From contig NC_058337.1 of the NCBI RefSeq assembly GCF_905475395.1, positions 114,942,368-115,006,367 on the forward strand: DNA of 64,000 bases, written 5' to 3'. Of the stretch, positions 36,796-49,201 are shown in pieces. The notes below the pieces were generated by a model. That model saw only the letters and a program-made list of their open reading frames with translations, made no database searches and was not told the origin of the DNA. A program made the position numbers and the translations under genes. Numbering within the stretch: the stretch's first letter is position 1; each line of letters opens with the position of its first letter. The DNA comes from Chrysoperla carnea. Its lineage: Eukaryota; Arthropoda; Insecta; Neuroptera; Chrysopidae.

Positions 36796-37684
36796 TATTT
36801 TACTTAATAAAGTGCTCTTTCTTTCAATTATTTTAAATTCTTTTTTATGAAATTCGTAAAACGTTAAATTTTGATTTCACATTCTTGTTATTTTAACCTT
36901 GTTAAGAAATGGTTACCGCATTTCTAAAAACAGATTACTTCAATAAAAATTTAATCCCAGGAATATTTAGACTAAGGTCAATTTTTAACTTTTTAAAGAC
37001 CCTGTTAAAGACCCCGATTTCTTTCAATTTTTTATATCATAATTTTGAGTTTAAGAAACGAATTGGAAAATATCAGCGCTTAACTCCAAATCAAAATTTG
37101 GACAAATCACGAATTTTATTTAAGACCTCTTTCCCAAATTTAATTTGTACTTCCTAGCCTTCAATAGTTCAAATATTCATCTGCTTTTCGCTCATTAATG
37201 TGATTCGCGAAGCAAAACAATGAAGGAAATTAATTTTATTTATTCAATCGCATGCGCATTGCATTGAAAGTTGAATATATTTGTGAATCGTTGAGGAAAA
37301 TTTGTAGAAAGAATTTTCAAATATGCAGAAAAAAACTATTTCAACACATAGGTACTCGAAGACTTTTTACTTTGGAAAAAAATGCAAGGGCTACATGTTT
37401 TGAATTTAATTTTAATTTCTTTCATTAAAATGAGAAAAGAAGTTTATATAAATATGTGGCCAGAAAAATTTTCGAGATGTTATATGATAATAAATATTAA
37501 ATTTATTAAGTTCCAAAACTATATGATCGTGTCTCGAAAATGAAAAATCTCTAAAAGTATCTTTATATTTTTAGTAAGTATTTAAATTTGTTTTGCAAAA
37601 GAAATTTCACAATAAATTTGAAAAATAATTTTCATAGCGACTCATAGAAAGTTAAATGATGCTAACTCGTATTAAAGATAATAT

Positions 37685-37998
37685 CTGGATGACCGAGCTT
37701 TGCTCGGCATTCTTAAAAAGCCACAAATTTTATCACTAATAGAAGACCGTTTTAAATGTCTCCACACAAATACCAATTTGAATGTCCCGGTAATGTATTT
37801 TATTTCATTAACTACGATATACACCAATAGATGTCAGGAAGAGTTATAATTTGCATTGCCGGTTTCAGTTTTTCATGAAAAGACGGATAAAACGACGTTT
37901 TTTAAAAATGAAACCTTGCTAGATCGACTTTTCGCCCCAAAAAACCCCTGTATACTCATTTTCATAAAAATCGTTGGAGCCATTTCCAAGATCGTTGT

Positions 37999-38050
<52 letters not shown>

Positions 38051-38062
38051 AGAATTGCTCGT
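37685..38062 (+). mobile_element. RTE-like 3' end with AT microsatellite tail
   Basis: Begins near GACCGAGCTTTGCTCGGCAT, contains TTTTCGCCCCAAAAAACCCC, then TTTTCATAAAAATCGTTGGA and GCCATTTCCAAGATCGTTG, and ends in a long (TA)n run (38000-38048). This order is typical of 3' ends of RTE-type non-LTR elements in insects. No coding part remains. Confidence 0.55.
37999..38048 (+). repeat. AT dinucleotide microsatellite at an RTE-like tail
   Basis: About 25 bp AT units with one or two interruptions, directly after the RTE-like 3' end. Confidence 0.9.
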
Positions 38063-41000
38063 TTAAATATATAAGATAAGATTATAATTGGTACAGTAAA
38101 ACACGATACAAAAATTGGCTAGTAAAAGAAAATGAAGGAAAGCCCTCGCATTTTGCGTAAACTTCATGAAATTTGTTTCATAGGGGTCAAATATCATTAG
38201 TAACGCATGAGTTAGTGGCGCGAATGTTTCAATTTGTTTATCAACAATAAAATTTTAATTCAATGAAAGAATCAATGTTAAAGTTCACTTAAAAATTTAG
38301 TAAGTAGGCAACTTGTATGACATAAATCTTATGTGTTTGTCAAATAATCGAAAACTATCATACATGTAGGTATAACGTATACGTAATTCAAGTTGCCTAT
38401 ATATAATTTTGTAAGTGAACCTACAAAATATTAACCGTTCTATTGAATTAACAATTTATTATTTATTAACAATTATAAACATTTTCGTAACTAATGGTAT
38501 TTGACACCTACGCAACAAATTCCATGAGGTTTTAGCAAAATACGAGCGATTTCTTTCATTTTCCTTTTTTTTGTTACATCTTTAACTGTACTAAATATTC
38601 TGTTTTTGAATTATAAAGTTTCATCTCTAGTTTTCATAGATATTTTCTCTCTTAAATTGGTCCTAGAAAGTCCTATTCAAATTTTAAAGTAAGTTTTAAA
38701 AACATTTATTACAAAAATTACAAAATGTTTACTTACTACTTATTATGAATTATTCTTTTTCTCTGGAAGAAGGTTTTAAAATTGAAATTCTTTAAATATC
38801 AAATTCACACGTCATATTATTTGACTGAAAGACATTTTAAAATGCATTATTTCAATTTATCATGTGTGCGGAGAAAGAACTTTCTTTTTCATATAAAATA
38901 ATGAAGTTAAAAAAAGAAATACTTTCATTTTTTTAAATAATTCGGAAAAATAATTTTAATTTAGAAAAATCTAAAGACAAAATTATTTTTATAACATCAA
39001 AAAAATATATTTAAAAAAAATTGAGATATTATATTTATTACATTTTTAACCAAAAAAAAAAGGATTTGCGGCATCACACCGGTGTTGTATGTAAATATTT
39101 TTAAAATTCCAGACTTTTTTTTGTATAAATTTATTTGTTTCACATTTCGGGGATCGCCAGCTCAATGGTTTTATTTTTGTTTGTGAATTCGAACTGTAAA
39201 GAATTAATAAATTTGTGTCACAGACTATAAAATATAATTTACATACCATATAATAACATACCATACGCAAATGGTTTTATGAAATTCCAAAAAATTAACG
39301 AGCAATTTTTTAGATTACTACGGGAGTTAGTGATTAATTTCGTACATCATAATATTGAAACGCCTTTGTGATTATTTAGAAATAAAAGTATGTATTTTGA
39401 TTATACAGAGAAAATTTTTATCCATAAGTTTCCAATAATTTAGGAAGAAAGTTTGTAGCTATACTTTGCTTACGGTTTCCAACTTTGATGATAAATACTG
39501 TACAAATTCGATGAAATTAGATGAAAAGTAAGAGGTAAATTTTTTGATGTCTAACTTAGTTTTCGAAATGTACCTAAGCCTTAGATTCAAAATAAAGAAA
39601 TTGGCTTGAATAATGTTAATCCTAGACGAGGGTAAAGGAACTAAAACTTCAAAAACTCCAACACTATTATTAATTTTGATAAAAACTAAAAAAATTAGAG
39701 ATAAGCACAAATTATGGAAAAACGAAAACCATTTCTGGTTAAAATACAAGCTTGAACAACTAAAATTTTATTACCGCGATAGAGTATTAGAAGTCTAAAC
39801 AAACTACTCCTATAAAATTTTTCAATTTTATTCGAAGAAAACGAGTATTTTTTCTTTATTAACTCATTTACCGGCAAGATAATTATAAAATTTTAAAGAT
39901 GAATCAACATTATGGAGTTCGGAATTGATTACTGACTCCTCAGATAATTGCAAATTTACTAAAACTATTCAAAAAGAAAAAATTCATTATTGAAAACTGT
40001 ACGAAATACCATTAAAAAATTTTGGTTAAAAATTTGTTTGAAAATTGGAAGTTCATACAAATTCATCAATATTTGAAGAAAAAAAAAACATAATATTTTT
40101 GGGTTATCTTGAATAGAGTGAGCGATAAAACTGTTTATTAAAACAAAAAAACTTATCACACAAAATTATTTTATCAAAAAATAAATCGATTTAAAATTTT
40201 CTTTGTTTTGCCATGGAAAATTCCAATGGAAAAATTATTTAGAAAAAAAAGACTTAAGCAGAGAGTAATAATTTTCATTTGTTATTGAAATTCAATACTC
40301 GAATGATAATAATCGTAACGCGCATGTACAAATTTTCTTTTTTCGCTAAATTTAATTAATATAAAAGAAAAAAAAAACAAAAAACAAAACACCCGGAATT
40401 TTCTAGATTTTTCCCCGATTTAAAAAAGTACACTACAAATTTCTTAAATAGTTGTTTACAAAAAATTTAAGTTAGAAAAATACTTACAGTTTCTTTTTGG
40501 AATTATTTCAAAAATCCATAATTTTTTTTTTTTTTTTTTGGAGATAAATTTCGGTGTGTGGCGATGCTATTATGCTTTCAAAAATAATCGCGCAATTTCA
40601 CATTTTTCAGGCGATTAAATTTTTTTTAAATAGATTTGAGTATTTTTTATAGTTTTGGTTAGGTTATGTGTAGAGTAAATGTTTATGTGCGAACTATCAA
40701 AACTAAACTAGAATCTATATCGAAAGGAAAGCACATTTTTATTCGAAGTTCTAAACTCCATGTTTGTTTATACTGGGTGTGCCATGTTAACATACAACAA
40801 TTGGCATGATAAAGACAATAACTGTAAGTGGAAAATCTTTGAATGACCGAAGAGATTTTTATGGCTTTTTTATAATATTGGCGGAAGCGCAGATAAGTAG
40901 CTAAAACAAATGTACTTGTAACAATAATCAGTGTCCTTATTCCTACCATGTTGTTGCCTTGAAACAAAGAGGGTATAATGACGTCCCAAAATTACAGAGT

Positions 41001-41275
41001 TTTAAAAATTTACTCATTTTATTAAGGATCAAAATTGAGGATTAAGGATTTAAGTTCAATCCTGAAATGCAGGAACAAACGATGTCCAAAATGAAGTAAC
41101 TCTTACATAAATAAAAATCACGTAATAATTCCAAATTAATATAGCCCTTTGTATATCGCAAATTACTAAATTTTCGTAATAATTCTCAAAGCAAGAACCT
41201 ATGACCTGGTATATAGCAGAAATTTGCCATCAAACACAGATATGATAATTTTTATGGCATACTTCGAATAGTATT
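38063..41275. other. No gene recognised
   Basis: Very AT-rich with many homopolymer runs (for example a run of about 17 T at 40523). Minus frames of up to 96 codons (39749-39459, 40967-40683) show no protein family signature. Confidence 0.6.
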
Positions 41276-41600
41276 GTAACGAGCTGGTAGCTGGTGAGAG
41301 GTTGTGAGAGACTTTTCTAGGAAGAATGAAATTGAGTCTAGAATCTAAGGTAGCGGTGGATAACAATAATAGAACATGGTTTCCAAGAAAACGATATGTT
41401 TGTAGAAGGGCAAATATGGTGGCTGTGAAATGACAAGTCAGTAGATATGGAGAGAGCGCTATGGACAGTTGATGTGGACGGCTGGTACAACAGTGCAGTG
41501 GAAACAGTTGTTCTGGAATTATTATTAAATGTATTAGTTGTAATTTAAGGGAGTCGCTCCAATCATACCGGCCATTATATCTTTGAATCGATTTGAGCTA
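41276..41600. other. GC-richer stretch, possibly a solo LTR
   Basis: TGTAACGAGCTGGTAGCTGG at the left, an unusually GC-rich body (AGAGAGCGCTATGGACAGTT, GATGTGGACGGCTGG), then TTAGTTGTAATTTAAGGGAG. The composition and the TGTAAC start recall LTRs of Gypsy-type elements, but no clear matching end or target duplication was found and no internal region is present. Confidence 0.25.
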
Positions 41601-41638
41601 ACATTTTACGAACTTCCAGGGGAAAAATAAGTACAGTA

Positions 41639-41783
41639 CAGTCTCACAAATCGGACACTTCAATACACCAAAACGTTCAATAATCTGGCACCCCAGACAA
41701 TCGAATTTGAGTGACGATATTTATTATGCATTTTTCCGGCACCATTTGGTCTTTAATAGTCCCGGATTAATGAGATTGTGCTG
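41639..41783. mobile_element. Possible pogo/Tigger-like MITE
   Basis: The left end CAGTCTCACAAATCGGACAC follows TA. The right end, read inward, is CAGCACAATCTCATTAATCC. The two align with one gap (TCTCA..AATC.GG.ACT). ATCTGGCACCCCAGACAATC inside is like other pogo-derived MITEs. The right TA flank is not exact. Confidence 0.45.
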
Positions 41784-42499
41784 CATATTGACAAGGCTAA
41801 AAGCTCCGAGGCTAATAATATACGATGAATGTTTTTATGAACACACACAAAACTAAATTTAAGGTGACACATCCGGTAAAGGTATTACATAAGATAAAAT
41901 TTTGTTGAAGTGAGTACGATTTATAAAGTGATCTTTCAATATTGAATGGCTTTTATCCATGTGTTAGAGTGCAATAGATGTATGGTGTTATTTCATTTTA
42001 TTAACCTTCTAGTTTATTACATAGAGTAAAGTTTTATAACAAGCGAAAATGAGTCTTGCGCTTTATAAGATATATACATATAGGTACTCGAAATGATTCT
42101 AGGGATATCTAACAGGTATTATTTTCTTTTATACATTGTGTATACAGTAAAAATGTTTAAATGGAGGGAATTTCCCTTCTGATATTAGTATTAACGGTAT
42201 AAGAACTACAACCGAAAAAGTGGAAATCGGCGATATTTTGGATAATTCCTATTGACATTAAGTGCCTCTGGTACCGGAAAGTGGTTGCGTTTACTTAATA
42301 GAGAATATTTCTGAATCAAATTGCGAATATTGCTGATTTTAGAATAAATTTAACAAAATTGTTATAAAATTATTTTTCATGTTCTCTTTTTAATTTTAAT
42401 TTTATTGCCAGAATTTTACTTTTGCTAACACCGCATTAGATATTATTATAATAATTAAGAAAAACAAGAGAAATTTAAAAATCCCCCACAAATTTTTCG

Positions 42500-42620
42500 G
42501 ATACGGAACCCTAAACTCGCACTTGAAACATAGCTAAGAACACTCTCCGATAAATTAATTTTCAACAGACATACACACAAAGCGGTCAAACTTATAACAC
42601 CCCTTTTTTAGTTCGGAGGT
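42500..42620 (+). repeat. Second copy of the 14.9 kb hairpin family (one arm)
   Basis: CTAAACTCGCACTTGAAACA then TAGCTAAGAACACTCTC matches 14897-14936 with few changes. The opposite arm is missing here. The flank CAGACATACACACAAAG and the ending TTAGTTCGGAGGTTAAAAAA are not shared. Confidence 0.65.
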
Positions 42621-42909
42621 TAAAAAAATTTAAATTTTAAATAATTTTAATATGACTCTAATTTTAATGATATAGTTTTATAATTAATTAATATAATTTT
42701 AATTTGCCCGACAGAAATTTGATGGATTTGCTAACTATCATCCAGTGTTAGGTAACGCACTTACTTTTAAGTGCGAGGCAAGATTAACTGAAAATTTATA
42801 GGAATTTAAATTTACTATTTTATTCTGTCTATGGCTTCGATGTAATTACTCTACATCTACACAGTAAAAAAAAATTTGGAAAACGGTTGACCCTGCAGGT
42901 CATCCCTGT

Positions 42910-43593
42910 AACTTCCCGCTAAGTATTGACTCATAACGTGTAAAAAATTTTATCTATTCTGATGTTATATCCACTCGCATTTTATTGTAATTAGATGTGA
43001 TCTTCGTAATATTTTTTAAATTTTCAAATCGCGATAACTTTAGAATGAATAAACCGATTTTCACGCGGTTGGTGACATTCGATGCAGTTTTTGAAGCTTC
43101 ATGAAGTTTAAGTTTTGAATTGATAGAACAAAAACTTTTGAGCTTATTCCGAAAAAAACGCTTTTTTGGGTTTTCTTTCGTCAACGATAACTCACGAACG
43201 AATCAACCGATTTTGACCGGACTGGTGGTGATCGACGTGGTTTTTTGATGTTGAGAGCTGATTAGTTTTTGGAATTGATCGATACAGTTTTTTTGCAATT
43301 TTTTTGAGATTTCTCGAATCGAATCGGTCCAAATAGGCCTCAAAATCTAAGTTTGGTCAAGCCCTTTCGAATGGCACCAACCGCGATCAAATCGGACAAG
43401 CCGTTCAAAAGTTATGAGAGGTTTACATACATCCACACACACACACACACTCATACATACAGCCATACAGGCACCCTCGCGGAAGTAGTCAGGGAAGCTT
43501 CCTGACACCTTAAAACGTCGAGATCTGATGAAAACTCGATTTTGGCAAAACGGGGTGAAAACAATAACTTCCCTATTTTCTTAGCGGGAAGTT
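42910..43593. mobile_element. 684-bp element with 14-bp terminal inverted repeats
   Basis: Ends AACTTCCCGCTAAG (42910-42923) and CTTAGCGGGAAGTT (43580-43593) are exact inverted repeats. Inside are duplicated segments (AACGATAACTCACGAACGAA near 43183 and AATCGCGATAACTTTAGAAT near 43027, each followed by an ACCGATTTT motif), an (AC)n tract at 43431-43450, and GGAAGCTTCCTGAC near 43493. The minus 76-codon frame is not recognised. No transposase, so non-autonomous. Confidence 0.8.
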
Positions 43594-43603
43594 AAAAAAA
43601 TTA

Positions 43604-43840
43604 CTATTTGCAAGAGAATATGTTCTTAACATGGTATGTTAGCATAGGTAATATTACAACATTTAATAGGGCTATCCACCAGACGTATTGTGAGTAACGC
43701 CAAACAGCATGTGCCTGATGCCCATACTGCGCTGACTCGCCTGCCATAACTATTGCTAATGTTATAAGGTATTCCCTCAATACAATACACAGTATGGCGT
43801 TCACAACGATACTCTTAAAACACCTTGTATATTACGAACT
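43604..43840 (-). other. Unassigned GC-richer segment ending in ACAAGGTGT
   Basis: Read on the minus strand it begins ATACAAGGTGTTTTAAGAGT and contains GGCAGGCGAGTCAGCGCAGT. The ACAAGGTGT/ACACCCTGT end occurs also at 13145-13160, 33125-33138 and 36160-36172, as is usual for fragments of insect mobile elements. No protein was recognised in the 66-codon frame. Confidence 0.3.
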
Positions 43841-44436
43841 CGTGTGATAGACATTGCCTTCTTTGACTGACTTTAAAGGTAAATCGTATTATCCAATCTG
43901 CGATTTCTAATTATAATACCATTGTCTACTTAGTACTCGAAATTCAATGTTAATAGTATTAAATTCTTGATTTAAAACTTGAGCAACATTAAAGCTTTGG
44001 AAGGTTGTTTTATTTATCATCTATTTATGAATGCTTCTGTTTTCATTCTATCAGGTAAAATATTTGTAAATAACAAATTTTATTGCACAGTTTTCTTTAA
44101 AATTTTTAGTATTTCGATTATATAACGACAATAATATATGTTCATGTCTAGAAACATTCTCGTTACTCAGAAAATGCTTTAATTTAGAATATTGATTTCG
44201 TATATAGTTCATCTCATGAAAGATATCAATATAACACATAGCAGATGCATTTTTACACTTTTATTTTTTCGTTTTTATTAAATACAGCTAAAGTTGCGGT
44301 GAATGCTCGTGTTTTCCTAATAATATTTCTCCTAATACTTGACATAGAAAATGCAAGTATCTAAAATTGTTTAATAATCGAGGCTTGTTTCATATCAAAA
44401 GTGCTCATTAGGTACAATAAAAATTAACGAAATTTG

Positions 44437-44640
44437 GACCCCGCAATATTGAATAAGAAAATGGCTTTCTGTGAAACTTTTTCTAACCCACTATAAAATG
44501 TTCTTTGGATCTTTTGGATTGGTATGCGCCTTTTGAAATTAGAAAATGAGACTTCTTCTGTTAAGAGAAGTAGATAATTTTTAATACCAGTCCCTGAAAA
44601 AAGAGTTATTTTTGAAGTTCCCTCGGATCTTACAGAATAA
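44437..44640 (+). repeat. Interspersed repeat family B, copy 2
   Basis: GGACCCCGCAATATTGAATA, AAAATGGCTTTCTGTGAAAC and TATAAAATGTTCTTTGGATC match 18838-18915 closely. The right half is different from copy 1 and ends in an unassigned stretch to about 44640. Confidence 0.6.
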
Positions 44641-46179
44641 TGAAATGTGGGCGAGTTTTTGCTGAAGACGATGAAAGCAGATTTTCTATACGACTATAAT
44701 TTTGTATAAAAAATATTGCTCATTGATATGCATCCCGTTAATATAACTGTGCCCCGACAAAGAATTCGTTATACCTCACATCAAACGCTCAATAAAACAA
44801 AAATTTGATATCGAAGAAGTACAAATTACTTTAGGAATGTTTCACTTAACTTTTAATTGAATAGTTTGGTTTCTAAATCCTCAATCAAACTTTTTGTTTC
44901 ACTGTTTCCAATGTTTTCCAGCGCTTGAACCAACGGAATATTTTATGATTCGAACTATATATAAAATCAATATTCTAAATTAAAGTGTTTTTATAATAAA
45001 GGGAACATTCGTTGTAGACATGGCGCTATTTATATAATATTTTAAGCAATAAAACACTTGAGTTGAAGCGAAAAAACCTGAGAAAATCCATAAAAATTTA
45101 TATTCGAATATACAAACTTCGAAATATCTAATAAGAATAATATAGAAATTTTTGGTTCATATTAAATTTCAAATTACGATAAGTGCTTGAATTATTGATA
45201 TCTATTATTTTGAAATTTATTTGAAAAAGTTTTACATTTTATATGCGCATGCTCTAAATATTACAACAATATAATAATTCAACAATAGCTTTAGTATTGA
45301 TCTCGACTCATTTCTGGTTTTTCGAGGAATAACATAATTTTTGTTTTAATTCATTGAAGTAAAGAGAGTAAAAAGGTAAACTAAAAAATTCAAGAAAATA
45401 TTTTCCTAAATGAATACGTAAATTGCAAAGTTTCCTGGAGAATGGAGCTACGTCAAATGTTTTTCGACCTTTTCGACCCTTAGTGGCATGTTTTATGGCA
45501 TTTCAAGTATACTTTTACTATCGATTTTGGAGAATATTCGATTTTAATTACCTATAATAAATTTAATGAATTCAGAGGTCTTGAATTAAACTACTCCGTT
45601 GATTTCCGCTTAGAATAATATTGCTTTCATCCAATTGAGGTCAAAAATATTTGTAATTATTGCAAAATTTGGTTTCTATATTTTATTAATATTAACCAAT
45701 GTTAACCAGAAAATTCCAAATTTTATGTTTGTCGTTAAATTTTCATCTATCAGACATATGTAAAAAGAAAATGATCATATATAAACTTTTAGAAAAATTT
45801 CATTTTCTTTAACTTTACTTAGGATAAATATTTCCATCTTACTCACCACTAAAAATTATATATTTCAATTACTTATTCGCAATTATGGCAGAATCTGGGT
45901 TGAAAAATCAAATTAATCGACTTTCATGGGACTCCGCCATATAAACTTCTGACCGAGTGGACGTATAAATTTTTCGCGAAAAGGAGAACAAAATTTACCA
46001 TAAGTAAAATTGAAGAAATTCAATTATTCTTAGGTAATATGTCAATGAATGGAATTTTTACTTAGGGATAAAATAGTCGATGTGGATTCTAGAAGTCATA
46101 TCCACCACGACTGATTATTGACCGATTTGTTAATAATTTTCATTTTATAATGAAAACTTTTATTTGTATTTTTTGCATT
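44641..46179. other. No recognised feature
   Basis: AT-rich non-coding DNA. Confidence 0.65.
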
Positions 46180-46665
46180 CGTATATACGAGGTTTGTCAA
46201 AAAATGTAAATTTTGCTCAAGGGTAAAGTAGGGTAAACCACCAACCTTAAATTTTTACAACCTCGACCATATTTATTGATAAAAATTGATTCTAATTGAA
46301 AACTACGATCGCAGATATTCAATATTATCCATCTACCATGAAAAAAAAAAGATTTTGTTATTTTTACCAACTCTTCTAGATTAAATGTTAACCTGTAGAC
46401 AAATTGATACAACACGGAAGTTGTCAGTGTATCCTAGATTAAATGTTGATCTAAAAACATGAATTATTCTTGCTAATACAGAGAAGAAAAGAGTTAGCAC
46501 AAATAACATAATCTCCTTTTTTAATGGTGGATGGATAATATTGGATATCTGATCGTGTTTTTCAAATAGAAGCAACTTTTCTTAATAATTAGTATCGATA
46601 TTGTAAAAAATGAGATACTTTACTCTTGGGCTATATATTCTTCGATAAACCTCAAATACGATTCT
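46180..46665. mobile_element. Foldback MITE-like element (about 485 bp)
   Basis: 46308-46378 is an inverted match of 46482-46555 (TATTCAATATTATCCATCTA against TGGATAATATTGGATATCTG, with matching TTGTTATTT/AAATAACA and ACTCTTCT/AGAAAAGAGT). The outer arms also pair: GAGGTTTGTC (46190) with GATAAACCTC (46644), and CAAGGGTAAAGTA (46219) with TACTTTACTCTTG (46616). The centre contains a direct repeat, CTAGATTAAATGTT, at 46376 and 46434. The two minus frames across it are shadows. Confidence 0.75.
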
Positions 46666-48693
46666 TGATATCTTGATATTCTAGACCAAGCAAGACTTTT
46701 TATCAAAACAATCAAAAAGTTTTCCATATGGTACCGATTTAATTTGACATACTGTATAAACTCAAAGGATATATTTTGAAAAACTTCCTTTATTTAAAAA
46801 TAATGGAAAATTTATTTTCATGAGTAAAATTTATTTTCTCTTATCAGTAAAATTTTGTTTGTAAATAAATAAATAAACTTTGTTATCAGGTGCAATTTAA
46901 CAAAAAAAAATGTAAACAAACCTTGAACTACATTATTACCAATTTTCTGATATTTTTATAAAAAGGAAAGAAATACCTGAATAAAAAAAAAAAAAATTAG
47001 AGCATGCCAATTTAAAATAAAGAAAATGGCACAAGAAATTTACGATTCATTTGAAATTTTCAAAACTATTTTTATATTTATAAGAATAACGTTTGAAGAG
47101 ATTTATTTTTAATTCATTGTGTTTCGTAGCTTTCTTTGTCTATTTAATTGGCAGGGAAAACTTTCATATTTTATTTTTGAGCTAGCGATTAATTTTCATT
47201 AATTCTAAAAAATTTGCATCTATACTTCAAATTTATTTATGTAATTACCACATTTTTTTCATCAAAATAACTGATAAGTAAGACTTAATCCCGAAATTCT
47301 CAAGTCTTAAATTAAAACCAAGAATCCCGAGGGTTATAAATATTTTTTATTAATAAAGGGAGGGAGGTAGATATTAGAATTTGATTAAAATAAATTGACT
47401 TATATTTCGTCTCCGTAATACTTTTCAGTAATTTGTTACATAGATTGGTTTTTATTTTCTTAAAAATAAAATGAAATTAAACGAAATTTTACCAAGAACC
47501 TAAAAACTAATGCAATGCTCAAAATTGTGGTCTCATAAATTTTATTAATTGCTCGAAAAACTACGCCGATTCTTCAGTCATCCATGGACAATTAAAAGCT
47601 TCTATGTATCCTAGTAGCGAAACAAAAGCTTCTATGAGTCCTTTTCTTGGATTTTTGTTTTGTGTATATCTTGATTGCCCGAATCTGGTAACACTTGACA
47701 TTCTATTTGTATTAAAAAATATCTATTTAACATAAGCAAAACATTTCACCTAAACTTTACGATTACATTTCCTGGTTAAAGAAATTTAAGTTTGATTTTT
47801 AATTTCCCCGCATTTTTGAGGTAAATTATTCTAGTAGGAACACTACTGTCTAAAGAGACATACATACTGTAAAAAATTTTTTCTTCGCCGCTCGCGTTAA
47901 TTGAAATTTTATGTAACACTTTCTAAAAATATTCAATTCATCAGCATTCGTGTATACATATACATAGTTAATTGAAAAAAAAAAAAAATGATTTTTTATA
48001 CTTTCAGATTTATAACTAAGTCTAACTCTGATGAAGGGGAATAAAACTTCACAGATTTTGCTTCCAATAGTTTAAGTCACGTTACTCTATGAAAGTCGCT
48101 ACTTCATTTTTTACAGAAATTGGTAAGAAATAATATATATATTATTTCTAATCAAAAGTCTAATGTCATCTAGATGCTGGGGCTTAAGTCGCCGAAAATA
48201 TTGTCTCTCAATTTACGTCTAGCTTTCAGGAATTCCAGAAGTACTTCCCGAAAAGTTAAGCAAAGGTTTGGAAATTTTGAAAAAAGACGTATAATGGTTA
48301 TGAAGAAATTAAAAACGCAAGTGAGATTATAAAGAAATTTGGCGAGTTATCCGTGTTCTGCGCGGCGTGTTAGGGAAATATAAGAAAATAGTCACTACCA
48401 GCTCGTTAGATCCTCCCCCCCACCTTAACACTCAATTTTTGTTTTCCCGTAACAAACACCATTAACATTCCAAGCACATATGTTTCCATGACTAAGATAG
48501 GCGATACATTTACTGTATTTGCTGTTCTTAGTTTGCAAAAAAAATTTCAGATCATTCAGACGTCGACTGATTTTCACGGCTGTGTGAAAACTGCATATAA
48601 AAACTGCCATACATTCATACATAAATTCAGGCAGAGTGGGGCAGAAGAGTGCGTCTTCTTGAAAATGCTGAAAAACAACAACCCATCTTTATC
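46666..48693. other. No gene recognised
   Basis: AT-rich. Overlapping frames at 48425-48697 lie in a slightly GC-richer patch but have no known motif. A 13-bp direct repeat AAAAGCTTCTATG occurs at about 47594 and 47625. Confidence 0.6.
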
Positions 48694-49201
48694 TTAAGGT
48701 AGTACCAGCATGAAATCACTTTTCGACAGATTTGGCCGAATTTTTTTTCTCGGGTTTATAATAGCTTTATTTATGAATTCCTAAAATTTCATAATTTTTG
48801 ACCGTTTAGATCGCGAGATATTTAAAGACAAAGTTCGCGATTTTGAGGGTCATGTCCCATTTAAAGCATGTAAAATGTCCGGTTTCTCCAACTATTTTTT
48901 ATGATATTATTATATATTGAAGAAAAAGTAGAAAAAAATGTTTATACAATACAATTCTAAAAAAAAAATTTAGAAATTAATTTTCACTTTCGAGATATTA
49001 ATTTTGACGTAAATTGATCGAAATTGGGACGTTGGCATAATTATTTCCCATTTTAAACGGTCAAAATTTCTGAAACTTTGGGAATTAATAGTAAGCATTA
49101 TTAAATTCTTAAATTTAATTTTTCGTTAAATTCTGTCGAAAAAAAAATTGTACCATTGCTTTAACATAGAAACTGCAAATACCATGCTGGAACATCCTTA
49201 A
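48694..49201. mobile_element. Foldback MITE with TTAA-flanked termini (508 bp)
   Basis: Left end TTAAGGTAGTACCAGCATG and right end CATGCTGGAACATCCTTAA are imperfect inverted repeats. The arms stay related for about 200 bp (TTTTTGACCGTTTA near 48800 against AAACGGTCAAAATTTC near 49057; TTCGACAGA against TCTGTCGAA). TTAA at both tips would fit a TTAA target duplication as used by piggyBac-type transposons, but the inner ends start GG, not the usual CC. Confidence 0.75.

Noticed and set aside
40683..40967. 94-codon minus frame with hydrophobic start
   Set aside because: No family signature, ordinary composition, no splice or promoter context.
43431..43450. AC tract as a separate notable feature
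   Set aside because: It is an ordinary microsatellite inside the 42910-43593 element.
46197..46575. Two overlapping minus frames of 64 and 72 codons
   Set aside because: They lie on the two arms of the 46180-46665 foldback element and show no protein motif.
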